From JBBQSN01 sp963825505 (GTDB taxonomy: Bacteria; Actinomycetota; Actinomycetes; Actinomycetales; CAWJMD01), in the NCBI GenBank assembly GCA_963825505.1, contig CAWGTL010000008.1, positions 186,001 through 250,000 of the forward strand: a DNA stretch of 64,000 nucleotides. The letters are read 5' to 3'. Of the stretch, positions 26,759 through 34,365 are shown one piece after another. The notes below the pieces were generated by a model. That model was given only the letters and a program-made list of their open reading frames with translations. It had not been told where the DNA came from and made no database searches. Positions within the stretch are counted from its first letter, which is position 1. Every line of letters starts with the position of its first letter. A program made the translations under genes and the position numbers.

Positions 26759-27637
26759 GTGACTCCCCCCACCCTCGGGCAGGTGATCGAGGTCCTGGAG
26801 TCCGCCTTCCCGCCGGGCACCGCCGAGGACTGGGACGCCGTCGGGCTCGTCTGCGGGGACCCCTCCGCCGGGGTGCGTCGCGTGCTCCTGGCGGTCGACC
26901 CCACCACCGCCGTGGCCGACGACGCCCTGGCCGCCGGTGCCGACCTGCTCCTCACCCACCACCCGCTGCTGCTGCGTCCCGTGCACTCGGTGGCCGCTGA
27001 CACCCCCAAGGGTCGGGTGGTGCACCGCCTGGTCACCGCAGGGTGCGCGCTGTACGTGGCTCACACCAACGCCGACAGCGCCCTCGGGGGCGTCAACGAC
27101 GCGCTGGCCGACCTGCTCGGGCTCACCGACCGGCAGCCGCTCGCGCCGGCCTCCGGCGAGAGCGCGCTCCCCGGCACCGGCCTCGGACGGGTCGGCCGGC
27201 TCCCTGAGCCCACCACCCTGGCCGCGCTGGCCGCGCTGGTGGAGGAGCGCCTCCCGGCGACGGCCCAGGGGGTGCGCGTCAGCGGCGACCGCGACGGCGT
27301 GGTGCGCACCGTGGCGGTGTGCGGCGGCAGCGGCGACAGCCTGTTCGACGCCGCTCGAGAGTCCGGCGCCGACGCGTACGTCACCGCCGACCTGCGCCAC
27401 CACCCGGCGGGCGAGGCCCGCGAGCACCGCGAGGACGGCCGTCCCTACCTGGTCGACGTCGCGCACTGGGCCAGCGAGTGGCCGTGGCTCGACCGCTGCG
27501 CCCGGCTCCTGCGTGACCACCTGCCCGGCCTCGAGGTCGAGGTCAGCACCCGCCGCACCGACCCCTGGACGTTCGTCGTCGCGCCCGCGGACGCTCCCGA
27601 CCACACGAACGACCCTGCGAGAGGATCCACCACGTGA
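26759..27637 (+). CDS. Nif3-like dinuclear metal-centre protein
   Basis: 292-aa member of the NIF3/YbgI family (hexameric, two metals per subunit; some members are GTP cyclohydrolase I type enzymes). Metal ligands are in LLTHHPLLLRPVHSV and VAHTNADSALGGVNDALADL (quoted as VAHTNADSA and GGVNDALADL), with the C-terminal VDVAHWASEW histidine. GTG at 26759 was chosen because the -10 box rules out earlier starts. First gene of a four-gene unit with a zinc-ribbon protein, rhodanese and metZ, all joined by GTGA overlaps. Confidence 0.9.
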   Translation: MTPPTLGQVIEVLESAFPPGTAEDWDAVGLVCGDPSAGVRRVLLAVDPTTAVADDALAAGADLLLTHHPLLLRPVHSVAADTPKGRVVHRLVTAGCALYVAHTNADSALGGVNDALADLLGLTDRQPLAPASGESALPGTGLGRVGRLPEPTTLAALAALVEERLPATAQGVRVSGDRDGVVRTVAVCGGSGDSLFDAARESGADAYVTADLRHHPAGEAREHREDGRPYLVDVAHWASEWPWLDRCARLLRDHLPGLEVEVSTRRTDPWTFVVAPADAPDHTNDPARGSTT

Positions 27638-28377
27638 CGAAGGCCAACGCCCTGGACCAGGTCCGCCTGCTCGACGTCCAGGCGCTCGACACCCGCCTGC
27701 GCCAGCTGGCCCACCGGCGGCGCACGCTGCCCGAGCACCAGCAGCTCGCCGACGTGGAGGCGGAGCGGCGTGGCCTCGCCGACCGGCTCGTCCAGGTGCG
27801 CACCACGATCGGCGACGTGCAGCGCGAGCTGCGCAAGGCCGAGGCCGACGTCGAGCAGGTGAGCACCCGCGCCGCCCGCGACCGGGCGCGCCTGGAGGCC
27901 GGCACCGGTTCGGCCAAGGACCTCCAGGGCCTGCAGCACGAGCTGGAGTCGCTGGCGCGCCGGCAGTCCGACCTCGAGGACGTCGAGCTCGAGGTGATGG
28001 AGCGGCTCGAGACCGCGCAGACCGAGGCGTCCGGTCTGGAGGGGTCGGTGGCGGCTGCCGAGGCCCGCGGTGCTGAGCTCCTCGCATCGCGCGACGCCGG
28101 GCTGAAGGAGGTCGACGACGAGGTGGCGACGGTGACCTCGCAGCGCGACCAGATCGCCGAGGGCCTCGACCAGGACCTGGTGGCGCTCTACGACACGATC
28201 CGCGACCGGTCGCAGGGCGTCGGCGCGGCGATGCTGCGCGGCAAGCGCTGCGAGGGCTGCCGGATGGAGCTCACGCCGGTCGAGATCGCGCGGATCAAGG
28301 GCCTGCCTGACGACGAGGTCGTCCGCTGCGAGGAGTGCCGGTGCATCCTCGTCCGCACCACGGAGTCCGGGCTGTGA
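27634..28377 (+). CDS. Coiled-coil protein with C4 zinc ribbon
   Basis: 247-aa protein: residues 5-190 are a long antiparallel coiled coil rich in Arg/Glu/Gln/Leu (RRRTLPEHQQLADVEAERRG and so on), and the end is a C4 zinc ribbon (KRCEGCRMELTP ... VRCEECRCILVR) of the zf-RING_7/DUF164 family. Homologues are encoded next to Nif3 proteins across bacteria, as here, and are thought to act in nucleic-acid or protein contacts; no activity is proven. GTGA overlap with the Nif3 stop and with the next gene shows tight coupling. Confidence 0.92.
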   Translation: MTKANALDQVRLLDVQALDTRLRQLAHRRRTLPEHQQLADVEAERRGLADRLVQVRTTIGDVQRELRKAEADVEQVSTRAARDRARLEAGTGSAKDLQGLQHELESLARRQSDLEDVELEVMERLETAQTEASGLEGSVAAAEARGAELLASRDAGLKEVDDEVATVTSQRDQIAEGLDQDLVALYDTIRDRSQGVGAAMLRGKRCEGCRMELTPVEIARIKGLPDDEVVRCEECRCILVRTTESGL

Positions 28378-28796
28378 GTGCCGGGTACGCCGGAGACCTG
28401 ACGCCGCGCGAGGCGTGGGGCCTGCTCGAGTCCGAGCCCGACGCCGTCCTGGTCGACTGCCGCACCCGGGCCGAGTGGTCGTACGTCGGCGTCCCCGACC
28501 CGCGCCGCCTCGGGCGCGACCTGGTGACCATCGAGTGGCAGCAGTACCCGTCCGGCCAGGTGAACTCGCGCTTCGTCGACGAGCTGCGAGAGGCGTTGGG
28601 AGACAAAGGCGACGCGTCCTTGGTGTTCGTCTGCCGCTCCGGGGTCCGGTCTGTCGCCGCGGCCCGTGCCGCCACGGCCGCCGGCCTCGGCCGGTCGTAC
28701 AACGTCCTCGACGGCTTCGAGGGCGGCCTGGACGCCGAGGGCCACCGAGGCGCCACCGGATGGCGGGCCGAGGGACTGCCCTGGCGGCAGTCGTGA
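28374..28796 (+). CDS. Rhodanese-like sulfurtransferase
   Basis: Single-domain rhodanese (140 aa) with active-site loop VCRSGVRS (Cys87), and DAVLVDCRTRAEWSYVG near residue 23-39, the family start motif. It would carry persulfide sulfur in the cytoplasm. It is coupled by GTGA overlaps to the zinc-ribbon gene before and metZ after, so sulfur delivery for homocysteine synthesis is a reasonable inference: sulfhydrylation in metZ needs reduced sulfur. Confidence 0.92.
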   Translation: MSAGYAGDLTPREAWGLLESEPDAVLVDCRTRAEWSYVGVPDPRRLGRDLVTIEWQQYPSGQVNSRFVDELREALGDKGDASLVFVCRSGVRSVAAARAATAAGLGRSYNVLDGFEGGLDAEGHRGATGWRAEGLPWRQS

Positions 28797-30007
28797 CGAG
28801 GCAGCCGCCCGACCCGTCGCGCTGGCGCCCCGGCACCGTCGCCGTCCGCGGCGGGCTCGAGCGCACCGGCTACGACGAGACGGCGGAGGCGCTGTTCCTC
28901 ACCTCCGGCTACGTGTACCCCGACGCCGCCACCGCGGAGGCCGCGTTCACCGGCGACGTCGAGCACTACATGTACTCGCGGTACGGCAACCCGACCGTGT
29001 CCCAGTTCGAGCGCCGGCTGGCACTGCTCGAGGGCGCCGAGGACTGCTTCGGCACCGCCACCGGGATGGCCGCGGTCTTCACCTCGCTCGCCGCGCTGCT
29101 CTCGCAGGGCGACCACGTGGTGGCGGCGCGCAGCCTGTTCGGCTCCTGCTTCGCGATCCTCGACGACGTCCTGCCGCGTTGGGGCGTGCGCACCACGTTC
29201 GTCGACGGCACCGACCTGCACCAGTGGCGCGAGGCGCTGGCCGGGGGAGCGCAGGCGGTGTTCTTCGAGTCGCCGTCGAACCCGATGCAGGAGGTCGTCG
29301 ACGTCACGGCGGTGTGCGAGCTCGCCCACGAGGCGGGCGCGACCGTGGTGGTCGACAACGTCTTCGCGACCCCGCTGCTGCAGCGACCGCTCGAGCTCGG
29401 CGCCGACGTCGTCGTGTACTCGACCACCAAGCACGTGGACGGGCAGGGCCGCACGCTCGGCGGCGCGATCCTCGGCAGCACCGAGTACGTGCGCGGCCCG
29501 GTGCAGGAGCTGATGCGCCACACCGGCCCCTCGATGAGCCCGTTCACGGCGTGGGTGGCGCTCAAGGGCCTGGACACCCTCGACCTGCGGGTCGGACGGA
29601 TGCAGGAGTCCGCGCTGCGGCTGGCCGGCTGGCTCGAGCAGCGTCCCGAGGTGTCGTGGGTGCGGTACCCGTTCCTGCCCTCGCACCCGCAGCACGACCT
29701 CGCCCGCCGGCAGATGACCGGTGGTGGCACGGTCGTCACGTTCGAGCTGGCCGACGTCCCGGGGCGCACCGGACGGGAAGCGGCGTTCGCGGTGCTCGAC
29801 GGCATGCGCCTGATCGACATCTCCAACAACCTCGGCGACTCCAAGTCGCTGGTGACGCACCCGGCCACCACCACCCACCGCCGGATGGGACCCGAGGGCC
29901 GCGCGGCCGTCGGCATCACCGACTCCGTGGTGCGGATCTCCGTCGGGCTGGAGGACGCCGCCGACCTGCTCGACGACGTCGAGCTCGGGCTGCAGGCCCT
30001 GGCCTGA
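28793..30007 (+). CDS. metZ: O-succinylhomoserine sulfhydrylase
   Basis: PLP enzyme of 404 aa (Cys/Met metabolism family) that makes homocysteine from O-succinyl- or O-acetylhomoserine and sulfide. PLP lysine is Lys213 in YSTTKHVDGQGR; the substrate-loop YSRYGNPTVSQFE and DNVFATPLLQ are intact; GGAILGSTEYVRGPV matches MetZ better than cystathionine gamma-synthase. GTG start overlaps the rhodanese stop. No SAM riboswitch is visible upstream of the operon. Confidence 0.92.
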   Translation: MTRQPPDPSRWRPGTVAVRGGLERTGYDETAEALFLTSGYVYPDAATAEAAFTGDVEHYMYSRYGNPTVSQFERRLALLEGAEDCFGTATGMAAVFTSLAALLSQGDHVVAARSLFGSCFAILDDVLPRWGVRTTFVDGTDLHQWREALAGGAQAVFFESPSNPMQEVVDVTAVCELAHEAGATVVVDNVFATPLLQRPLELGADVVVYSTTKHVDGQGRTLGGAILGSTEYVRGPVQELMRHTGPSMSPFTAWVALKGLDTLDLRVGRMQESALRLAGWLEQRPEVSWVRYPFLPSHPQHDLARRQMTGGGTVVTFELADVPGRTGREAAFAVLDGMRLIDISNNLGDSKSLVTHPATTTHRRMGPEGRAAVGITDSVVRISVGLEDAADLLDDVELGLQALA

Positions 30008-30030
30008 GCCGGACGGTCGTCGTCCGCGGC

Positions 30031-30036
30031 TAGGGT
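30031..30036 (+). promoter_or_regulatory. -10 box of a probable leaderless transcript (LigD-like polymerase)
   Basis: TAGGGT, 7 bases before ATG 30044, no ribosome site between; same layout as at 26746. Confidence 0.5.
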
Positions 30037-30043
30037 CGGCCGC

Positions 30044-31006
30044 ATGGCGGCGAAGTCGGAGGCGGTCGAGCTGGAGGTGGCCGGGCGCACGGTGCGGCTG
30101 AGCAACCCCGACCGGGTGTACCTCGAGACCGGGCAGACCAAGCTCGACATCGCTCACTACTACATGTCGGTCGGCGACGGCATCGTCAACGCGCTGCGCG
30201 AGCGGCCGTGCATGCTGCACCGCTTCCCCGACGGCCTGGGCAGCAAGAAGGTGCACCAGAAGCGGGTGCCCAACGGTGCGCCCCCGTGGCTGGAGACCGT
30301 GCGGCTCACCTTCCCGCGCTGGAACCGCACGGCCGACGAGCTGTGCGTCACCGACCTCGCGCACGTGGTCTGGGCCGTCCAGATGTCGACGCTGGAGTTC
30401 CACCCGTGGAACAGCCGCCGCGCCGACACCGAGAAGCCGGACGAGTGGCGGATCGACCTCGACCCGATGCCGGACTGCCCGTGGTCGCGAGTGCAGCAGG
30501 TGGCGCACGTGGCGCACGAGGTGCTCGACGAGCTCGGCGCCACCGGGTTCCCGAAGACGTCCGGGGGCAGGGGCCTGCACGTGTACGTGCGGATCCGTCC
30601 GGACCACGGGTTCTCCGACGTCAGGCGGGCCGCGCTGGCGTTCGCCCGCGAGGTGGAGCGCCGCGCACCCGACGACGTGACGACCACCTGGTGGCGCAAG
30701 GACCGCGACCCGGAAGCCCTGTTCGTCGACTACAACCAGAACGCGCGCGACCACACCATCGCCAGCGCGTACTCGGTGCGCGCGAACAAGGAGGGGACGG
30801 TCTCCGCCCCGATCCGCTGGGACGAGGTCGACGACGCCAGCCCGTCCGACTTCACGGTCGCGACGATGCCGCCGCGCTACGCCGAGCTCGGCGACCTGCA
30901 CGCCGGCATCGACGACGCGGTCTTCGACATCGCGCCGCTGCTGGAGTGGGCCGAGCGCGACGAGCGCCAGGGCGCCGAACCCGTCCCCGAGCCCGAGGAG
31001 AGCTGA
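30044..31006 (+). CDS. Stand-alone LigD-type DNA polymerase/primase domain protein
   Basis: 320-aa archaeo-eukaryotic-primase-fold polymerase as in the PolDom of LigD, which fills gaps with ribonucleotides during end joining. Catalytic aspartates are in WRIDLDPMP (Asp138, Asp140), the nucleotide-binding loop in KTSGGRGLHVYV, and the third acid in LFVDYNQNARDHT. No ligase or phosphoesterase domain is fused and no ku gene is adjacent. Such stand-alone PolDoms occur in mycobacteria alongside LigD; role in end joining or damage tolerance is inferred from the family. Own leaderless promoter. Confidence 0.92.
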   Translation: MAAKSEAVELEVAGRTVRLSNPDRVYLETGQTKLDIAHYYMSVGDGIVNALRERPCMLHRFPDGLGSKKVHQKRVPNGAPPWLETVRLTFPRWNRTADELCVTDLAHVVWAVQMSTLEFHPWNSRRADTEKPDEWRIDLDPMPDCPWSRVQQVAHVAHEVLDELGATGFPKTSGGRGLHVYVRIRPDHGFSDVRRAALAFAREVERRAPDDVTTTWWRKDRDPEALFVDYNQNARDHTIASAYSVRANKEGTVSAPIRWDEVDDASPSDFTVATMPPRYAELGDLHAGIDDAVFDIAPLLEWAERDERQGAEPVPEPEES

Positions 31007-31129
31007 GGACCGCTGTCACTCAGCGGGATGCGAGCCGGAGCGCGCCGACCGACAGCGGCAGCACCAGCACGCTGGTCAGGGCGCCGCGGCGCGGCCACGG
31101 GCGTCCTGTCGCCGAGGACGACCGGCACG

Positions 31130-31915
31130 TCAGCCGCGGATGACGACGTCCAGCACGTGGCTGCCGTCGCGCGCCGGCGGTGACAGCTCGACGTCGAACG
31201 CCTCGCCGACCGCGGCGGCCAGGCCGCGCGGCGACACCGGGTCCCGGCCGGTGCGTGACACCAGGTGCCGAGCCACCAGCCCCCGGGTGTGCTTGGCCAT
31301 GTGCGACACGACCGACCGCTCGCCGCGGACCTCGCGGAGGACCCGCACCAGGACCCGCCGCTCAGCCACCTCCCCCACCGGACGCCACATGCTCCGGTAG
31401 GTGTCGGAGCGGCAGTCGACCACCACGCCGCCGGCCAGCGCAGGGAGCTCGCGGGCCAGGTGCTCTCGCCAGAACACCGCGAGCTCCACCGGCTCGCCCG
31501 CGGGCCCCAGAGGCAGGTGGGCGCACGCGTGGACGCGGTAGGGCGGAACCCGGTCGTCCGGACGCAGCGCACCGTGCACCGCCGAGACGACGAGGAGCCG
31601 GGAGCCGGCGCGCCGCTTGGCGCCGGGGCCCATCGAGGCGTGGTCGAGCGCGTCGTAGAGGACGCCGGTGTACAGCTGCGAGACCGGCAGCGCGGGCTCG
31701 GTGCGCCAGCGCGTGTTGCGCTCGACCTCGGCGCCCAGGCTCCGCGGGACCTCGAGCACCTCCATCGCGTCCGGGCGCGCGCTGGCCGTGGCGACGGCCT
31801 CGAGGACGCGCTCCCGGTCGGGGGTCAGGGCCGGCAGGCTCAGCGACCCGAGGTCGAGCGGGCGGCCCCGTCCGCGGCTCGCCTTGGTCTCCGACGGGGG
31901 CAGCAGCACGAGCAC
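31130..31915 (-). CDS. yaaA: YaaA-family peroxide stress protein (DUF328)
   Basis: 261-aa cytoplasmic protein with the family's N-terminal LVLLPPSETKA, the central LYTGVLYDALDHASM and VVSAVHGALRPDD, and C-terminal VSHMAKHTRGLVARHL with the helix-hairpin-helix-like tail. In E. coli YaaA lowers free iron during peroxide stress. Here it is divergent from the RNB nuclease gene. Start GTG 31915 overlaps no other gene; the first five codons are standard for the family. Confidence 0.9.
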   Translation of the reverse strand: MLVLLPPSETKASRGRGRPLDLGSLSLPALTPDRERVLEAVATASARPDAMEVLEVPRSLGAEVERNTRWRTEPALPVSQLYTGVLYDALDHASMGPGAKRRAGSRLLVVSAVHGALRPDDRVPPYRVHACAHLPLGPAGEPVELAVFWREHLARELPALAGGVVVDCRSDTYRSMWRPVGEVAERRVLVRVLREVRGERSVVSHMAKHTRGLVARHLVSRTGRDPVSPRGLAAAVGEAFDVELSPPARDGSHVLDVVIRG

Positions 31916-31988
31916 GGCGACAGACTGCCACGCAGGTCCGGCTGTCCGCGGACCCGGCCGTCCGCGGGCCGCCTCGACCGTCCGCCGT

Positions 31989-31994
31989 TAGGTT
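31989..31994 (+). promoter_or_regulatory. -10 box of a probable leaderless transcript (RNB nuclease)
   Basis: TAGGTT, 7 bases before ATG 32002, with no ribosome site. It also fixes the start codon, since a much longer in-frame extension exists upstream. Confidence 0.55.
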
Positions 31995-32001
31995 TGCGGG
32001 C

Positions 32002-33429
32002 ATGCCGCACCCGACGACGATCGTCCCGGCCAGGCTCGAGGGTCGGCTCGACGCGCTGCTCGCCGAGCTCGAGGTCCCGCAGGACTTCCCGGCCGAGGTG
32101 GTGGCCGACGCCGAGCAGGCCGCTGCCTCGCCCGAGCTCCCGACCGACGACCTCACCGAGGTCGCGTTCGTGACCATCGACCCGCCGACGGCGATGGACC
32201 TCGACCAGGCGCTGTACCTCGAGCGCCGGGGCGACGGCTGGCGGGTCCGCTACGCCATCGCCGACGTCCCGGCCTTCGTGCGTCCCGGCTCGCCCACCGA
32301 CGCCGAGGCGCGCCGTCGCGGCCAGACCCTCTACGCCCCGCACCGGCGGGTCCCACTCCACCCCGCCGCCCTCAGCGAGGCCGCCGCGAGCCTGCTGCCG
32401 GATCAGGCCCGACCCGCCTTCGTGTGGGACCTCGACGTCGCGGCCGACGGGACCCTGGTGGCCACCGCGCTGCAGCGGGCCATGGTGCGCTCGCGCGGCC
32501 GTTACGACTACGAGCAGGTGCAGGCCGCTCACGACGCCGGTGACGTCCCCGAGCCGTTCGCCCTCCTACCGGAGCTGGGGGAGGCCCTGGAGGCGGCCGA
32601 GCGCGCCCGGGGCGGGATGAGCCTCGGGATCCCGGACCAGGAGATCGAGGAGGTCGAGGGCGGCGGCTACCGGCTGCGCTACCGCCCGCGGCTGGCGGTC
32701 GAGGACTGGAACGCGCAGATCTCGCTGCTCACCGGCATGGCCGCGGCGCGGGTGATGGTCGAGGGCCGGGTCGGAGTCCTGCGGACCATGCCCGAGCCGG
32801 ACGAGCGCACCGTCGCCCGGTTCCGGCGCCAGGCCCGGGCGCTCGGCGTCGAGGCGCCTCAGGGCACCCCCCTCGGCGACGTGCTCCGCTCGCTCGACGT
32901 CGCCGAGCCCCGCCAGCTCGCCCTGCTGCACGAGTCGACCGTGCTCTTCCGCGGGGCCGCCTACACCGCGTTCGACGGCCAGGCGCCCGACGGCCTGGTG
33001 CAGGCCGCCGTCGCCGCCCCGTACGCGCACGTCACCGCGCCGCTGCGTCGGCTGGTCGACCGGTTCGGGCTGGTGGCCTGCGAGCACCTGCTGCGCGGTG
33101 CCGAGGTGCCCGCGTGGGTCCGCGAGGCGCTGCCCGGGCTCCCCGGTGCGATGCAGGCCTCGGACCGGCTGGCCGGGTCGCTGGAGCGGGCCGTGGTCGA
33201 CCTGGTCGAGGCGGCGACGCTGGAGCAGCGGGTCGGCGAGGAGTTCGACGCCGTGGTGGTCGACGACGGCGACGGGCGCGAGCGCGACGACCCGAGCCGC
33301 CTGGTGCAGCTGACCGAGCCGGCGGTGCTGGCCCGGTGCGCCGGCACGCCCGAGCTCGGCGCCGAGCTCCGGGTGCGGCTGGTCGAGGCCGACGTCGCCC
33401 GGCGCGTGGTGCGGTTCGAGCCCGCCTGA
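32002..33429 (+). CDS. RNB-domain exoribonuclease
   Basis: 475-aa 3'-5' exoribonuclease of the RNase II/R superfamily. The catalytic aspartate cluster is in FVTIDPPTAMDLDQALYLE (quoted part: IDPPTAMDLDQAL), and APLRRLVDRFGL plus the QISLLTGMAAARVM stretch are typical. It lacks N-terminal cold-shock domains and a full S1 domain, as in the shortened actinobacterial RNB proteins. Begins at ATG 32002 set by the leaderless -10; the RNase P RNA gene follows 46 bp after the stop. Confidence 0.92.
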   Translation: MPHPTTIVPARLEGRLDALLAELEVPQDFPAEVVADAEQAAASPELPTDDLTEVAFVTIDPPTAMDLDQALYLERRGDGWRVRYAIADVPAFVRPGSPTDAEARRRGQTLYAPHRRVPLHPAALSEAAASLLPDQARPAFVWDLDVAADGTLVATALQRAMVRSRGRYDYEQVQAAHDAGDVPEPFALLPELGEALEAAERARGGMSLGIPDQEIEEVEGGGYRLRYRPRLAVEDWNAQISLLTGMAAARVMVEGRVGVLRTMPEPDERTVARFRRQARALGVEAPQGTPLGDVLRSLDVAEPRQLALLHESTVLFRGAAYTAFDGQAPDGLVQAAVAAPYAHVTAPLRRLVDRFGLVACEHLLRGAEVPAWVREALPGLPGAMQASDRLAGSLERAVVDLVEAATLEQRVGEEFDAVVVDDGDGRERDDPSRLVQLTEPAVLARCAGTPELGAELRVRLVEADVARRVVRFEPA

Positions 33430-33475
33430 CCGCGCGGCGACGCCGCCCGCCCGCACGACCCCCTACGCTGGGACC

Positions 33476-33878
33476 GCGGACGAGTCGACCGGGCGGCCGC
33501 GTCGGGACGGGTGACCGTCCCGCCGAGGAACGTCCGGGCTCCGCAGGGCAGGGTGGTGGGTAACACCCACCCGGGGTGACCCGCGGGACAGTGCCACAGA
33601 GAACAGACCGCCGGTGCACCACCGCCCCCTCGGGGCGGCAGGCGCCGGCAAGGGTGAAACGGTGGTGCAAGAGACCACCAGCACCCCCGGTGACGGGGGT
33701 GGCTCGGCAAACCCCACCCGGAGCAAGGTCGAGCAGGAGGCGTTCGAGGGCGGCCCGCCCGAGCCTCCGGGTAGACCGCTGGAGGCGTGCGGCGACGCAC
33801 GTCGTAGATGGATGGCCGCCACCCGTCCGGAGCGATCCGGGCGGGCACAGGACCCGGCGTACAGGTCGACTCGTCCGC
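33476..33878 (+). ncRNA. rnpB: RNase P RNA (bacterial type A)
   Basis: Catalytic RNA that removes tRNA 5' leaders. The ends form a perfect 15-bp P1 helix (GCGGACGAGTCGACC at 33476 with its complement ending 33878). Conserved core pieces are in order: GAGGAACGTCCGGGCTCC, GGTAACACCCACC, GACAGTGCCACAGAGA, GGTGAAACGGTGG, CAAACCCCACCCGGAGCAA, GGTAGACCGCTGGAGG and the 3' GTAGATGGATGGCCG. Length about 403 nt fits actinobacteria. Open frames across it are incidental. Confidence 0.97.
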
Positions 33879-33931
33879 ACCACCCGCGTCGACGCGGCGC
33901 GCTCGTCGCGCCACGCCGACGATTCGTCGGA

Positions 33932-33953
33932 TCAGGTGAGCCTCGCCTAACCT
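33932..33953 (+). promoter_or_regulatory. DtxR/IdeR-like iron box overlapping a leaderless -10
   Basis: TCAGGTGAGCCTCGCCTAA (33932-33950) matches 15 of 19 positions of the DtxR/IdeR consensus, which is a near-perfect AGGTTAG-S-CTAACCT palindrome. It overlaps TAACCT (33948-33953), a TAnnnT -10 box only 6 bases from the GTG at 33960. A metal-loaded repressor bound here would block the promoter. Confidence 0.55.
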
Positions 33954-33959
33954 CGGCGC

Positions 33960-34148
33960 GTGCCCACCGTGACCGCCAAGAAGAAGTGCTGCAAGGACCG
34001 GCCGCGCTGCAAGAGGTGCCCGCTCGTCCTCAAGCGCCTCGTGGACGCCGGCTTCGCCGAGCGGCAGGGGGAGCGGTCCGACGGCCGGGAGTTCAAGGTC
34101 GCCAAGAATGTGCCGAAGAAGGTGCTGAAGGTGGCCCGCGCGCGCTGA
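33960..34148 (+). CDS. Small basic Cys-rich protein
   Basis: 62 aa, strongly basic. Four cysteines at the N-terminus (KKCCKDRPRCKRCPLVL: CC-x5-C-x2-C) look like a compact metal site. The remainder, LKRLVDAGFAERQGERSDG then REFKVAKNVPKKVLKVARAR, is Lys/Arg-rich and could bind nucleic acid. I recall similar short proteins (KKCCK..PRCKRCP) in other actinobacteria but no known role. GTG start, leaderless promoter, DtxR/IdeR-like box over the -10: this suggests expression under low iron. A short hairpin (34166-34179) follows. Confidence 0.8.
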   Translation: MPTVTAKKKCCKDRPRCKRCPLVLKRLVDAGFAERQGERSDGREFKVAKNVPKKVLKVARAR

Positions 34149-34165
34149 GGCGGCCACCTCCCTGG

Positions 34166-34179
34166 CCCCGGAACCGGGG
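34166..34179 (+). terminator. Short terminator-like hairpin
   Basis: CCCCG-GAAC-CGGGG tetraloop hairpin 17 bp after the Cys-rich protein stop; GC-only and without T-run, so moderate strength is inferred. Confidence 0.45.
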
Positions 34180-34197
34180 TGAACGGGACGTCTCTGC

Positions 34198-34341
34198 GGT
34201 GCCTCGGCACCACGCGTTGCTCCGTCCGGGTGAATCGGCCGGAGAGGCTCAAGTTCTGCGGCGATCCGGCCGATCACGCACACACGAAGGTCCGCCCTGC
34301 CGGCGGACCGGGGCTGTGACACCCGGGCTGCTCGTCCGGGT
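34198..34341 (+). promoter_or_regulatory. Structured 5' leader with four stem-loops
   Basis: Upstream of the secreted low-complexity protein four stems follow each other: GGTGCC/GGCACC (34198-34211), ATCGGCCGGA/TCCGGCCGAT (34234-34243 with 34265-34274, 21-nt loop), GGTCCGCC/GGCGGACC (34289-34309) and ACCCGG/CCGGGT (34321-34341). The ribosome site follows at about 34351. The layout fits a cis-acting RNA or riboswitch; I cannot match it to a known class. Confidence 0.4.
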
Positions 34342-34365
34342 CCGTTTCTCAGAGGGGTGGCTCTG

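Noticed and set aside
31007..31129. Possible minus-strand gene tail (SVLVLPLSVGALRLAS)
   Set aside because: Fewer than 25 codons look protein-like and no start is available; could be chance.
31180..32001. N-terminal extension of the RNB nuclease frame
   Set aside because: The extension is antisense to yaaA and lacks domains; a -10 box 7 bases before ATG 32002 fixes the start.
33476..33878. Several open frames across the rnpB region, including antisense ones
   Set aside because: The region is the RNase P RNA by core sequence and closing helix; frames are incidental.
34204..34285. c-di-AMP (ydaO-type) riboswitch in the leader of the low-complexity protein
   Set aside because: Only a short GGGTGAATC stretch matches; the other conserved core segments are missing, so I report only an unclassified structured leader.
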